The notes: generated from the letters alone by a model not told the origin. A stretch of 28,779 nucleotides of DNA from Bacteroidales bacterium (GCA_004557315.1 SFEH01000014.1:1-28779), one strand, 5' to 3'. Shown: positions 16,107 to 24,300, counted from the stretch's first letter. Made by a program: numbers and translations.

Positions 16107-16808
16107 ATGAAATCCTTACTTAACATTATCCTAGTATGTGCAGCTGGTCTTTTGGCCTACATGTGCTACGAGAGTATTCAGATTCCTATTCAGTTCAACA
16201 AGGAAGTAGCTAATCGTGAAGCAGTGATTATCCAGCGCCTTAAGGATATCCGCACACTTCAGGAGAATCACCGCGACAAGTATCAGACTTACTGCTCTTC
16301 TTGGGCAGAGTTGAAGAACTTCGCAAAGAACGATTCAGTGCCTATCGTGATCAAGGTTGGTTCGCTAACAGACGCTCAACTTGCTGATGGTCTCAACGAG
16401 CAGAAGGCTTGGCAGTATCTCTGCGATCCTAAGAAGTACAAGAAGGAAATTGAGAAGTTCAATCTCAGCAAGGAGACTTTCAGCCGTGATACTATGTATG
16501 TCAATGTGCTCCAGAAGGATTCAGCTATCGCTTCTCGCAAGGATTTCGACATCAACACTATCGAAATCGTTCCTTTCACTGAGAGCGGCAAGGATACTTT
16601 CAACCTTGAGGTAGGTAGCATCACTACTGCTTCTGGTTATTCTATGGCTCTCTTCGAGGCAAGCATCGAATATTCAAAGTATCTCTGGGATCTCAACGAG
16701 CAGGAACTTGCTAACAAGATCGATGACAAGAATCAGCAGGATAAGTTCCCAGGTCTCAAGGTTGGCGACGCAACACAGGCTAACAACAACGCCGGCAACT
16801 GGGAGTAA
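16107..16808 (+). CDS. Membrane-anchored protein of unknown function, probably highly expressed
   Basis: A 233-aa protein with a single N-terminal hydrophobic segment (about residues 3-22) that should anchor it in the inner membrane with the rest outside the cytoplasm. Residues 25-75 are a helical segment (FNKEVANREAVIIQRLKDIR, then a Lys/Tyr-rich stretch) of a kind I have seen in uncharacterised Bacteroidetes proteins; no catalytic motif is visible. The C-terminus is hydrophilic and Asn/Gln-rich. Codon choice is strongly biased (GCT, CGT/CGC, AAG, ATC, CTC/CTT, TCT), more like typA than its neighbours, which suggests abundance. A terminator-like hairpin follows 32 nt after the stop. I do not recognise a function; structural or envelope-associated is the best inference. 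Confidence 0.85.
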   Translation: MKSLLNIILVCAAGLLAYMCYESIQIPIQFNKEVANREAVIIQRLKDIRTLQENHRDKYQTYCSSWAELKNFAKNDSVPIVIKVGSLTDAQLADGLNEQKAWQYLCDPKKYKKEIEKFNLSKETFSRDTMYVNVLQKDSAIASRKDFDINTIEIVPFTESGKDTFNLEVGSITTASGYSMALFEASIEYSKYLWDLNEQELANKIDDKNQQDKFPGLKVGDATQANNNAGNWE

Positions 16809-16820
16809 TCAAACAGATTG

Positions 16821-17492
16821 ATGAACTCACTTCATAATTCATCCATCCGGCTTATGCCGGGTGGATTTTGTGTTTCTAACGGCGAGCTGATCAACATCAC
16901 TCCAGGCGCTGATTACGACAAACGCCTTGAGGATGCCATACTCGAGCAGAAGCTGAACATCGGAGAACACGATCTCCACTGCTATGTCGAGACCTCGCGC
17001 ATGTCTCTTTCGCCTGCTGCAGAATGTGACAAGGCAATGGCGGAGAAGATGTATGGTCTGACATTGCGAAGCACAGACCAGGATGAGACAATTCTCCATG
17101 AGACTAGTGCCGATGGAACTGTACGCATAAGCTTCGGCATAAACAGCAGGCTCTACCACTTCCTGGTGCGCACCTTCCAATATATCGTCTTCCACCATCC
17201 TGTCATCAGCATCATCGACCACGAGGCTGAAAAAGAACACGAAGGCGCCAACTGGATGGCAGCAGAAGTGACACGCGGCTCATTGTCGATAGTGGCATAC
17301 AAGGACAACCGTTTGCAACTTGCCAACTGTATCGAGACTACAGTGACGCAGAATCGCGCCTATCATATATTGAATACATGGACGATGCTCGAACTCGATG
17401 TCATCACCGACCGCCTGTATCTCACTGGCGACGAACAAGAGGTGAGCCGTCTAAAATTCACTGTCAATAAGTTTATCAAACTATGCGAATAA
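16821..17492 (+). CDS. DUF3822 family protein
   Basis: A protein of unknown function (223 aa from the ATG at 16821; a TTG immediately precedes it and another in-frame ATG lies at 16854). The N-terminal segment SSIRLMPGGFCVSNG fits the start of the Bacteroidetes DUF3822 family, favouring the first ATG. The C-terminal half has alternating strands and helices with no recognisable catalytic residues. The stop overlaps the rsmD start by 10 nt, so the two are translationally coupled, which hints at a role linked to ribosome assembly; this is only inference from context. A terminator-like hairpin at 16841-16869 covers codons 7-16. Confidence 0.82.
   Translation: MNSLHNSSIRLMPGGFCVSNGELINITPGADYDKRLEDAILEQKLNIGEHDLHCYVETSRMSLSPAAECDKAMAEKMYGLTLRSTDQDETILHETSADGTVRISFGINSRLYHFLVRTFQYIVFHHPVISIIDHEAEKEHEGANWMAAEVTRGSLSIVAYKDNRLQLANCIETTVTQNRAYHILNTWTMLELDVITDRLYLTGDEQEVSRLKFTVNKFIKLCE
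16841..16869 (+). terminator. Terminator-like hairpin overlapping the start of the DUF3822 gene
   Basis: ATCCATCCGGC (16841-16851) pairs with GCCGGGTGGAT (16856-16866), 11 bp with one wobble and a TTAT loop, running into TTTT (16866-16869) and then GTGTTT. It lies where a terminator for the 16107-16808 gene would be expected, but is inside the DUF3822 reading frame. Leaky termination would set a lower level for DUF3822-rsmD. Confidence 0.6.
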
Positions 17493-18019
17493 TCTCAGGA
17501 CAATACGGAGGACGAAGATTCGAGGCTCCTCGCAACCTTCAGGCTCGTCCGACGACCGACATTGCCAAGGAAGGACTGTTCAACATCCTACAGAACCGTA
17601 TCGGCTTTGAGGGCATATCGGCACTCGACCTCTTTTCAGGCACAGGCTCTATCAGTTTCGAACTTCTTAGCCGTGGTGCTGCATCGGTAGTCGGCGTGGA
17701 GATGGGACGCCCACAGCAGCAGTTCATACAGAAGGTATCACAGGAGCTTAAGATCGGACGCGAACTCCAGCTGGTGCGTGGCGACGTGTTCAAGTACCTC
17801 AAAGGCTCGTCTCAACAGTTCGACCTCATCTTTGCCGATCCTCCATACGCCTTGACCGAACTGCCCCAGCTGCCCGACCTCATCTTCGAGGGCAACAGGC
17901 TGAAGGAAGGAGGATTGTTCATCCTCGAACATGGCAAGGAGAACGACTTCTCACTCCACCCTCATTTCGTGGAACTCAGGAAATACGGTGCTGTACATTT
18001 CAGCTTTTTCGGGAAATGA
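17483..18019 (+). CDS. rsmD: 16S rRNA (guanine-966-N2)-methyltransferase RsmD
   Basis: RsmD methylates N2 of G966 in 16S rRNA within the 30S particle. The 178-aa Rossmann methyltransferase has the conserved N-terminal RIISGQYGGRRF and RPTTDIAKEGLFNIL segments, the SAM loop DLFSGTGS (49-56), VVGVEM, and the catalytic DPPY (119-122). Length is normal. The ATG lies within the last codons of the DUF3822 gene, and trmD follows after 52 bp, giving a small RNA-modification run. Confidence 0.95.
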   Translation: MRIISGQYGGRRFEAPRNLQARPTTDIAKEGLFNILQNRIGFEGISALDLFSGTGSISFELLSRGAASVVGVEMGRPQQQFIQKVSQELKIGRELQLVRGDVFKYLKGSSQQFDLIFADPPYALTELPQLPDLIFEGNRLKEGGLFILEHGKENDFSLHPHFVELRKYGAVHFSFFGK

Positions 18020-18071
18020 ACAATTGAGCAAAAGATTATTAAGAAGAATTATAAATAACGAATGACAACCA

Positions 18072-18752
18072 ATGAGAATAGATATTATCACTGTCTTGCC
18101 TGAACTTCTTGACGGACCTCTCAACCAGAGTATCATCAAGCGTGCTCAAGCCAAGGGTCTGGTGGAGGTTCACATACATAACCTCCGCGACTATTCGACC
18201 GACGAGAAGCATCACCGCGTCGATGACTATGCCTTCGGAGGCACAGCAGGCATGGTGATGCAGTGCGAACCTATCGACCGCTGTATCTCTGCCCTCACTG
18301 CCGAGCGACACTACGACGAGGTGATCTTTGTCACTCCCGACGGAGAGACCTTCAACCAGCACATGGCCAACAGCCTGTCGATGTGCGAGAACCTCATCAT
18401 CCTCTGCGGTCACTACAAGGGTATCGACTACCGCATCCGCGAACATCTCATCACCAAGGAGATCACCATCGGCGACTATGTGCTCACGGGCGGAGAACTC
18501 CCTGCTGCTATCATTGCCGATGCTGTGATTCGCGTGATACCTGGAGCCATCGGCGATGAGCAGTCTGCCCTATCCGACTCTTTCCAGGACGACCTGCTCG
18601 CTCCTCCTGTCTATACCCGCCCTGCCGACTACAAAGGATGGAAAGTACCTGAGATTCTGCTTTCAGGTCACGAACGCAAGATACGCGAATGGGAACATGA
18701 ACAGGCCGTGGAACGCACCAAGCGATTGCGTCCCGACCTTATCAAGGAATAA
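18072..18752 (+). CDS. trmD: tRNA (guanine-37-N1)-methyltransferase TrmD
   Basis: TrmD is a SPOUT-class enzyme that makes m1G37 in tRNAs reading CNN and some other codons, preventing +1 frameshifting. The 226-aa protein has the trefoil-knot SAM site LCGHYKGID (111-119) and IGDYVLTGGE (133-142), and the LSDSF segment with the catalytic Asp, followed by VYTRPADYKGWKVPEILLSGHH-like residues. The usual DDxPYGGGAGM loop reads DDYAFGGTAGM here. It is not in the rpsP-rimM-trmD-rplS operon of many bacteria. It converges on ligA with 9 bp between stop codons. Confidence 0.96.
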   Translation: MRIDIITVLPELLDGPLNQSIIKRAQAKGLVEVHIHNLRDYSTDEKHHRVDDYAFGGTAGMVMQCEPIDRCISALTAERHYDEVIFVTPDGETFNQHMANSLSMCENLIILCGHYKGIDYRIREHLITKEITIGDYVLTGGELPAAIIADAVIRVIPGAIGDEQSALSDSFQDDLLAPPVYTRPADYKGWKVPEILLSGHERKIREWEHEQAVERTKRLRPDLIKE

Positions 18753-18761
18753 CGTTCATTA

Positions 18762-20897
18762 TCACAATCCGAACTTGCTGTAGAAGTCACGTTCGGCTAT
18801 CACTTCGACTCCGAGCTGGCGAGCCTTGTCAATCTTGTTCTGTCCTGGTGCATCACCAATGACTACATAGTTGACCTTGCCGGATACGGAGCCGACGTAT
18901 TTTGCGCCATGACCTGTGAAGAACGCCTTTATCTCGTCGCGCTTGAAGCGATAGCTCGTACCCGTGAAGATGATGGTGAGCCCAGCAAGCGCATCACCAA
19001 GCTTCTCTGCCGCCTGATATGTGACATTGAAGCCAAGGCCACTCTCCGCAGAGAGACATGAATAGTCGTCGATATGTCCGTCAGGACCAAGGAACTCGAG
19101 AATGTTGCGTGCCATGACCTCGCCAATACCATCAATGAGCACAAGATCCTCGTATCTCGCCGAGCAAAAAGCCTCGAGCGTCAGGAAATGCTCTGCAAGG
19201 AGCCTGCCAGTAATCTTGCCTACGCCATCAATGCCGAGTCCGCCAATCATCTTGTCGAGCGTGAGCGTCTCGATGCTCTTGCGTATGCCATCAAACATCT
19301 GTGACACCGACTTGTCGCCATAACCCTCACCAAGCTGTTGCTGCACTGTGGCTCGCTGGAAGAAACTGTCATCTTCGGTAACGAAGACCCTATAGAGATC
19401 ATTGACCGAAGCGATGCCAAGATGGTCATACAAGTCAGCAATGACACTCGGACCCAGTCCCTTGATGTTGGCACAGTCCTTGCCACACCAGAACTCCAAG
19501 CGCTGGATGACCTGCTCACGACAGTGATGGTTGGTGCAGACATAATACTCGCCTTTGCGCACCAAGCGTGTGCCACACGAAGGACAGAATTCAGGGAACA
19601 CTATCTCCTGGGGCACAACTTCCTCCGCAGCATTGCGCTGCTGGTCAAGGCCAGAGACCTGGGGAATGACCTCTCCTGCTTTCTGCACGAAGACATAGCT
19701 GCCTATCGAGAGCTGGAGCGAACGGATATAAGACTCATTGTTGAGAGTTGCTCGCGACACGAGCGAACCACTGATGGTTGTGGGGTCAAGCTCTGCAACC
19801 GGAGTAATATGGCCTGTCATCCCCACCTGAAAAGATACGGCACGAATTATGGTCGAAGATGCCTCCTGTGGGAATTTCCTTGCCTTGCACCAGTTGGGGA
19901 AGGTTGTATTCAGACCCAAGAACTCCTGATGACGCCGTTCGTTGACTTTGACCACCACTCCATCGCAGTCATAAGGCAACTTATGAGAGGTGCGGATCTC
20001 GTTGAACTGGTTTATTGCCTCTGTCAGTTCTGCCACATCCGAATATGAGGTCTTGCGACCTTCGGGGCTATACATCGAGAACCCCAAATCGGCAAGCAGG
20101 GCAAGAGTCTCTTCCTGACTCTGCATATGTTCACGCTGGAAAGCTTCGTCGGTCGAATAGGCTGCATAGGCATTTACCAGCAGACCGCGACGAGCTGTGA
20201 CTTTCGGGTCAAGCTGCTTGAGCGAACCACTGGCAGCGTTGCGCTTGTTGGCAAAAGGCTTCTCCCCATTGGCAGTCTTCTCTGCATTCAGTCGGTCGAA
20301 GGCTCCCTGTGGCATAAGCACCTCTCCACGCACCTCAAGATAATGAGGCAACTCTATAACCGAGAAAAGATCCTCGCCACGCGACACAGAATTTAGACGC
20401 AACGGCACATTGCGGATAGTGCGCACATTCTCATAGACCGACTCTCCCTCTATCTGATTGCCGCGAGTCACCGCATCGGTGAGCACGCCATCGGTATAGA
20501 CGAGCGAGATACTCAATCCATCGTATTTAGGCTCATAGGTGAAAGATATCCTGTCGTGAGGAAATGCCGCATGAAGCTGCTTATTGACCGAAACGAGCCA
20601 CTCCTGCAGTTCTTCATCACTATAGACATTCTCAATCGATTGCATCGGTATGATGTGACGACGTTTCTGAAACGAGCCCTGAATGTCGCTGCCCACTCGC
20701 TGAGTAGGCGAGTTGTCAAACACCACGGCAGATGCCGCTTCAAGTGCCTGCAGCTGCTTGAACTCCATGTCAAACTCATAGTCCGACATAGGAGGATCAT
20801 TCTCAACATAATACTTATAGCTTGCCCAGGCAAGTGCATCAGTCAAACTGCGCTGATCCTCAATATTGCGCTTTCGGAATTCTTCTATCGTGTACAT
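18762..20897 (-). CDS. ligA: NAD+-dependent DNA ligase, divergent LigA
   Basis: A full-length LigA architecture of 711 aa from the ATG at 20897: domain Ia (YKYYVENDPPMSDYEFD, 27-43), nucleotidyltransferase domain with AMP-accepting K124 in EPKYDG, EVRGE (188-192), DGVVVK (312-317) and K341, OB fold, four-Cys zinc finger (C438, C441, C454, C459), HhH repeats and a C-terminal BRCT domain (~633-711). Catalytic lysines are intact, but several signature motifs differ from typical LigA: TRGNQ for TRGDG, PNWCKARKF for PRWAIAYKF, QVGMTG for QVGRTG, and TLNN for TLHN. It could be the only ligase or a second paralogue. It is third in the run mtaB-DUF1460-ligA, preceded by an octamer repeat array. Confidence 0.92.
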   Translation of the reverse strand: MYTIEEFRKRNIEDQRSLTDALAWASYKYYVENDPPMSDYEFDMEFKQLQALEAASAVVFDNSPTQRVGSDIQGSFQKRRHIIPMQSIENVYSDEELQEWLVSVNKQLHAAFPHDRISFTYEPKYDGLSISLVYTDGVLTDAVTRGNQIEGESVYENVRTIRNVPLRLNSVSRGEDLFSVIELPHYLEVRGEVLMPQGAFDRLNAEKTANGEKPFANKRNAASGSLKQLDPKVTARRGLLVNAYAAYSTDEAFQREHMQSQEETLALLADLGFSMYSPEGRKTSYSDVAELTEAINQFNEIRTSHKLPYDCDGVVVKVNERRHQEFLGLNTTFPNWCKARKFPQEASSTIIRAVSFQVGMTGHITPVAELDPTTISGSLVSRATLNNESYIRSLQLSIGSYVFVQKAGEVIPQVSGLDQQRNAAEEVVPQEIVFPEFCPSCGTRLVRKGEYYVCTNHHCREQVIQRLEFWCGKDCANIKGLGPSVIADLYDHLGIASVNDLYRVFVTEDDSFFQRATVQQQLGEGYGDKSVSQMFDGIRKSIETLTLDKMIGGLGIDGVGKITGRLLAEHFLTLEAFCSARYEDLVLIDGIGEVMARNILEFLGPDGHIDDYSCLSAESGLGFNVTYQAAEKLGDALAGLTIIFTGTSYRFKRDEIKAFFTGHGAKYVGSVSGKVNYVVIGDAPGQNKIDKARQLGVEVIAERDFYSKFGL

Positions 20898-20924
20898 ATT
20901 TGTCAATTTCAAAACAAAAAACAA

Positions 20925-20980
20925 CCTCAAAACCTCATAACCTCATAACCTCATAACCTCATAACCTTACAACCTTAATC
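20925..20980. repeat. Tandem octamer array upstream of ligA
   Basis: Seven consecutive 8-bp units on plus: CCTCAAAA, four perfect CCTCATAA (20933-20964), then CCTTACAA and CCTTAATC. On the coding (minus) strand the unit is TTATGAGG. The array fills most of the 61-bp gap between DUF1460 and ligA. It also supplies the TGA stop of DUF1460 (20959-20961) and its last codons. Confidence 0.9.
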
Positions 20981-21822
20981 CCCACACAGTTCTTTGCCTT
21001 CGAAGCATAATCAGCAATGGAATTTGGAGAGATCATCACACGTCCCTTTGCCGAAGATGCATGCAGGAGCCGAGGACTACCTGTCTTTGTATCAGGCCAC
21101 CACACCATGCCTACATGCTGAATGTCAAGACCATGGATAGAAGTTACAAAAGCTATGATATCGCCTGCTTTAAGGTTCTGGAAATTATCAGCAATGCGGT
21201 CACAAGGGACATAACACATATCCGATGCCGACAGGCTCTCCTCTACCTTTCTGATCTGTTCGACAAGTTCTGAGCTTGCCGACAGCTGGGTATAGGACTG
21301 TGGATGCGTGCTCATGAAGTTGATCTTCTTCGTCACGTGAACTGCACCTGCACACGATTCAGTCACATCGGTCATCAGTCCTTGAGCGACATTGTCACTT
21401 ATCCATTCAGAGAAATAATGTTTGCGGGAAGCATAGTTGCCACGCTGACCGTTGCGGTATCGCAGAGCCTGAACCTTTTGCCGCAGTAAGCTGTCATTCC
21501 GATCAGGAGCCTTGACACCAGCAAGCATCGCCGCTGCCATATATTCGACAAAGGTAGTGCAATCGACCGAATCAAGGTTAATGACCATATCCTCAACAGC
21601 ATTGACAGGATCAGCAGGCAAAACACAAGGCTCAAGAGTATTAGCGACATAAGGAGTTCCTTTGTCGGACGACTCATCACAGAACACCCTGCTCAATTGC
21701 ACAAACAAATCCTGATCAGAGGCTTGTGTCCGCGACTTCGAGGTGCTGGACTGTTGTGGAGGGGTGCATGCCATCAATACAGACCAAACTATAGCCAATG
21801 CAGCCAACAATATTCTTCTCAT
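20959..21822 (-). CDS. DUF1460 lipoprotein, N-acetylmuramoyl-L-alanine amidase-like (NlpC/P60-related fold)
   Basis: The 287-aa protein starts with a lipoprotein signal (MRRILLAALAIVWSVLMAC, lipidation at C19) and a Ser/Thr-rich tether, so it should sit in an envelope membrane. The DUF1460 domain has the papain-like catalytic Cys in LDSVDCTTFVEY (C88) and His in DIQHVGMVW (H236), separated by the usual spacing. Structures of DUF1460 members from Bacteroides show a cysteine-peptidase-like fold linked to cell-wall peptide or amide hydrolysis; the substrate here is not known. Its ATG overlaps the mtaB stop by one base (TAATG), so it is coupled to mtaB. Its last residues are encoded by the octamer array. 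Confidence 0.88.
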   Translation of the reverse strand: MRRILLAALAIVWSVLMACTPPQQSSTSKSRTQASDQDLFVQLSRVFCDESSDKGTPYVANTLEPCVLPADPVNAVEDMVINLDSVDCTTFVEYMAAAMLAGVKAPDRNDSLLRQKVQALRYRNGQRGNYASRKHYFSEWISDNVAQGLMTDVTESCAGAVHVTKKINFMSTHPQSYTQLSASSELVEQIRKVEESLSASDMCYVPCDRIADNFQNLKAGDIIAFVTSIHGLDIQHVGMVWWPDTKTGSPRLLHASSAKGRVMISPNSIADYASKAKNCVGIKVVRL

Positions 21823-23132
21823 TATATATATATTACGGGTCCCTGATTGCTTTGACCTATCACATTGCCAAGAGTCACGTCCTTGCAGACATTGATGTCC
21901 TCAGGCACGTATGGTGCCTCGACGCGGACATAGTTCTCTGTGAAGCCATGCATTGGGCGACCTACAGGCGGCTGTTCCCACAATACATGGAGAGTCTTGC
22001 CCATCTGCGACTGGTAGAAAGCAATAAGCTTCTGCTCGCTGAGCGACACCAGTCGGGCAGTACGTTCGTGGCGTTCTGTCATCGGCACTACAGGCTTGAT
22101 CTCAAGTGCCTTCGTTCCATTGCGTTCTGAATAAGTGAAAGGATGGAGCTGTGACACTGGCAACGACTCCAAGAAATCGTAGGACTTCTGGAACAGGTCG
22201 GCAGTCTCGCCTCTCATACCTGCCATCACATCGACACCGATGAAGGCATCTGGCATTGCCTGCTTGACGAGCTCAACCTTGTGGCGGAACAAGGCCGTGT
22301 CGTAACGACGGCGCATGAGCTTGAGCACCTCATCGCTGCCAGCCTGAAGCGGGATATGGAAATGTGGGGCAAAGCGTTTTGATTCGCCCGCTATCCACCC
22401 TATCATCTCATCGGTAATGAGGTTCGGCTCAATGCTGCCTATGCGATAACGCTCCACGCCCTCGACCTCATCGAGAGCCTTGCAGAGATCGAAGAATGAC
22501 TCTCCAGTCGATTTGCCGAAGTCACCTATGTTAACACCCGTGAGCACAATCTCCTTTCCGCCTTTCTTAACCACATCCTCTGCCATCGCGACAAGCTCGG
22601 CAATATGCGGATTGCGGCTACGTCCACGAGCCATCGGTATGGTGCAATAGGTACAGAAATAGTCGCAGCCATCCTGCACCTTCAGGAAGTGACGGGTGCG
22701 GTCGTCGGCCGAACAGCCGCCATGGAAGGTATGAATCTCCTGAAAGCGCGTCATATAGACTTCGGGCTTCTCTTTCTTCGTCAGATCGCCAAGCAGGGCA
22801 GTGATATTCTCTCCCTTATACTCTGTTCCCACCACTATATCCACACCTTCAAGGTTGGCTACAGCTTCGGGCTCGATCTGGGCATAGCAGCCAGTCACTA
22901 CTACAAACGCGCCCTCGTTATCGCGCACCAGCTTCCTGATCTGCTGACGGCACTTGGCAGTAGCCTGCTCGGTCACGGCACAGGTATTCACCACCACAAG
23001 GTCGGCCTTGCAGCCTGACTCCGCCCTGTGGAATCCCATCTGTCCGAGACGAAAAGCGAGGGTCGAACTCTCTGCAAAATTCAATCTGCAACCTAATGTA
23101 TAGTATGCAACAGTCTTATCTTTATACTCCAT
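21822..23132 (-). CDS. mtaB: tRNA (N6-L-threonylcarbamoyladenosine-37-C2)-methylthiotransferase MtaB
   Basis: MtaB is a radical-SAM enzyme that converts t6A37 to ms2t6A37 in tRNA. The 436-aa protein (ATG at 23132; the frame is open 11 codons further) has the N-terminal methylthiotransferase domain with cluster cysteines C15 (TLGCRLN), C51 (NTCAVT) and C82 (TGCYAQ). The radical-SAM triad C156-x3-C160-x2-C163 follows, then IVLTGVNIGDFG, and a C-terminal TRAM domain (about 370-436) for RNA binding. The TLGCRLN start marks MtaB rather than MiaB or RimO. It is the first gene of mtaB-DUF1460-ligA. Confidence 0.94.
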   Translation of the reverse strand: MEYKDKTVAYYTLGCRLNFAESSTLAFRLGQMGFHRAESGCKADLVVVNTCAVTEQATAKCRQQIRKLVRDNEGAFVVVTGCYAQIEPEAVANLEGVDIVVGTEYKGENITALLGDLTKKEKPEVYMTRFQEIHTFHGGCSADDRTRHFLKVQDGCDYFCTYCTIPMARGRSRNPHIAELVAMAEDVVKKGGKEIVLTGVNIGDFGKSTGESFFDLCKALDEVEGVERYRIGSIEPNLITDEMIGWIAGESKRFAPHFHIPLQAGSDEVLKLMRRRYDTALFRHKVELVKQAMPDAFIGVDVMAGMRGETADLFQKSYDFLESLPVSQLHPFTYSERNGTKALEIKPVVPMTERHERTARLVSLSEQKLIAFYQSQMGKTLHVLWEQPPVGRPMHGFTENYVRVEAPYVPEDINVCKDVTLGNVIGQSNQGPVIYI

Positions 23133-23152
23133 ATAATGGTCAATTTTTAACG

Positions 23153-23160
23153 CAAAGATA
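23153..23160 (-). promoter_or_regulatory. Candidate -7 element for mtaB-DUF1460-ligA
   Basis: The minus strand reads TATCTTTG, a full TAnnTTTG match 20 bp upstream of the mtaB ATG at 23132. No TTTG is present at 19-21 bp, so only the -7 element supports it. Confidence 0.4.
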
Positions 23161-23232
23161 AACAATTCCGACTAAATACTTGTTTTTTATCAAAAAAAAT
23201 GTTCTTTTATGGGTTATTCTTGGAATATTTAT

Positions 23233-23240
23233 TATTTTTG
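23233..23240 (+). promoter_or_regulatory. Candidate -7 element for trpS
   Basis: TATTTTTG matches TAnnTTTG 58 bp upstream of the trpS ATG. A -33 TTTG at 19-21 bp is not found. The rest of 23133-23298 is A/T-rich with no other clear element. Confidence 0.4.
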
Positions 23241-23298
23241 CAAGAATTTTATGCCTAATGGCTCGACATTTTTATGAAATCAAAAAATAAACAATAAT

Positions 23299-24300
23299 AT
23301 GGCAGACAAGAAACCTATCGTACTTAGCGGTATCCGCAGCACTGGCCATCTTCACCTTGGCAACTACTATGGTGCTCTCCGCAACTTTGTCGAAATGCAG
23401 AACGACTACGACTGTCGCTACTTCATTGCCGACTATCACTCATTGACTACTCAGCCCGACCCTTCGGTGCTCAACCCTAACGTGCGCAGCATCCTCGCAG
23501 AGTATCTTGCAGCAGGCATGGACCCTGACAAGTGTATCATATACATCCAGAGCGATGTGCCAGAGACCTGCGAATTCTACACCCTGCTCAATATGCACGC
23601 CTATCTCGGCGAGCTCGAGAAGACAGTATCGTTCAAGGACAAGGCACGCAAGCAGCCTAACAATGTCAATGCAGGCCTCCTCACCTACCCTGTGCTCATG
23701 GCAGCCGACATCCTCCAGCACAAAGCCAACTTCGTGCCTGTAGGCAAGGATCAGCTCCAGCACCTTGAGATGGCACGCAACTTCGCACAGCGTTTCAACC
23801 ACTTCTACAACTGCGAGTGCATGGTGATGCCAGAACCTTATAAGGCTAAAGGCGAACCTATCAAGATCCCTGGTCTCGACGGAAGCGGCAAGATGGGCAA
23901 GAGCGAAGGCAACTGCATCTACATCAACGACGACGACAAGACCGTGATCAAGAAGTTCAAGAAAGCTGTGACCGACATGACTCCTGCCGAGCCAAACTCT
24001 GAAATGAGCGAGCCTATCAAGAACCTCTTCTATTTCCTCAAGCTTGTCTCTACACCAGAGATCTACAACCAGTATCTGGCTGCATGGAACGACTGCTCTA
24101 TCCGCTATGGCGACCTCAAGATGCAGATTGCCAACGACGTGCTCAAGGTGACTGCTCCAATCCGCGAACGCTACGAGCAGATCTACGCCGATACCGATTA
24201 TCTCAACAAGGTGGCTGAACAAGGTGCCGAGAAGGCGCGTGCCGAGGTGCGCAAAAATCTCAACGAGATGCGCCAATTCATGGGCTTCCGCAAGTTCTGA
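23299..24300 (+). CDS. trpS: Tryptophan--tRNA ligase
   Basis: TrpRS charges tRNA-Trp with tryptophan. The 333-aa class Ic synthetase has the HIGH-type motif TGHLHLGNY (15-23), the tryptophan-pocket region around DYHSLTT, GLLTYPVLMAADIL, and the KMSKS-type loop in the variant KMGKS (198-202). Length and motifs are those of a complete bacterial TrpRS. The short leader shows no trp operator, T-box or attenuator. A 162-bp repeat-rich gap separates it from tex. Confidence 0.97.
   Translation: MADKKPIVLSGIRSTGHLHLGNYYGALRNFVEMQNDYDCRYFIADYHSLTTQPDPSVLNPNVRSILAEYLAAGMDPDKCIIYIQSDVPETCEFYTLLNMHAYLGELEKTVSFKDKARKQPNNVNAGLLTYPVLMAADILQHKANFVPVGKDQLQHLEMARNFAQRFNHFYNCECMVMPEPYKAKGEPIKIPGLDGSGKMGKSEGNCIYINDDDKTVIKKFKKAVTDMTPAEPNSEMSEPIKNLFYFLKLVSTPEIYNQYLAAWNDCSIRYGDLKMQIANDVLKVTAPIRERYEQIYADTDYLNKVAEQGAEKARAEVRKNLNEMRQFMGFRKF

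Noticed and set aside
23440..24276. 278-aa open frame antisense to trpS
   Set aside because: A shadow frame: composition mirrors trpS codons (runs of His, Val, Leu), no domain, no promoter, and trpS is unambiguous.
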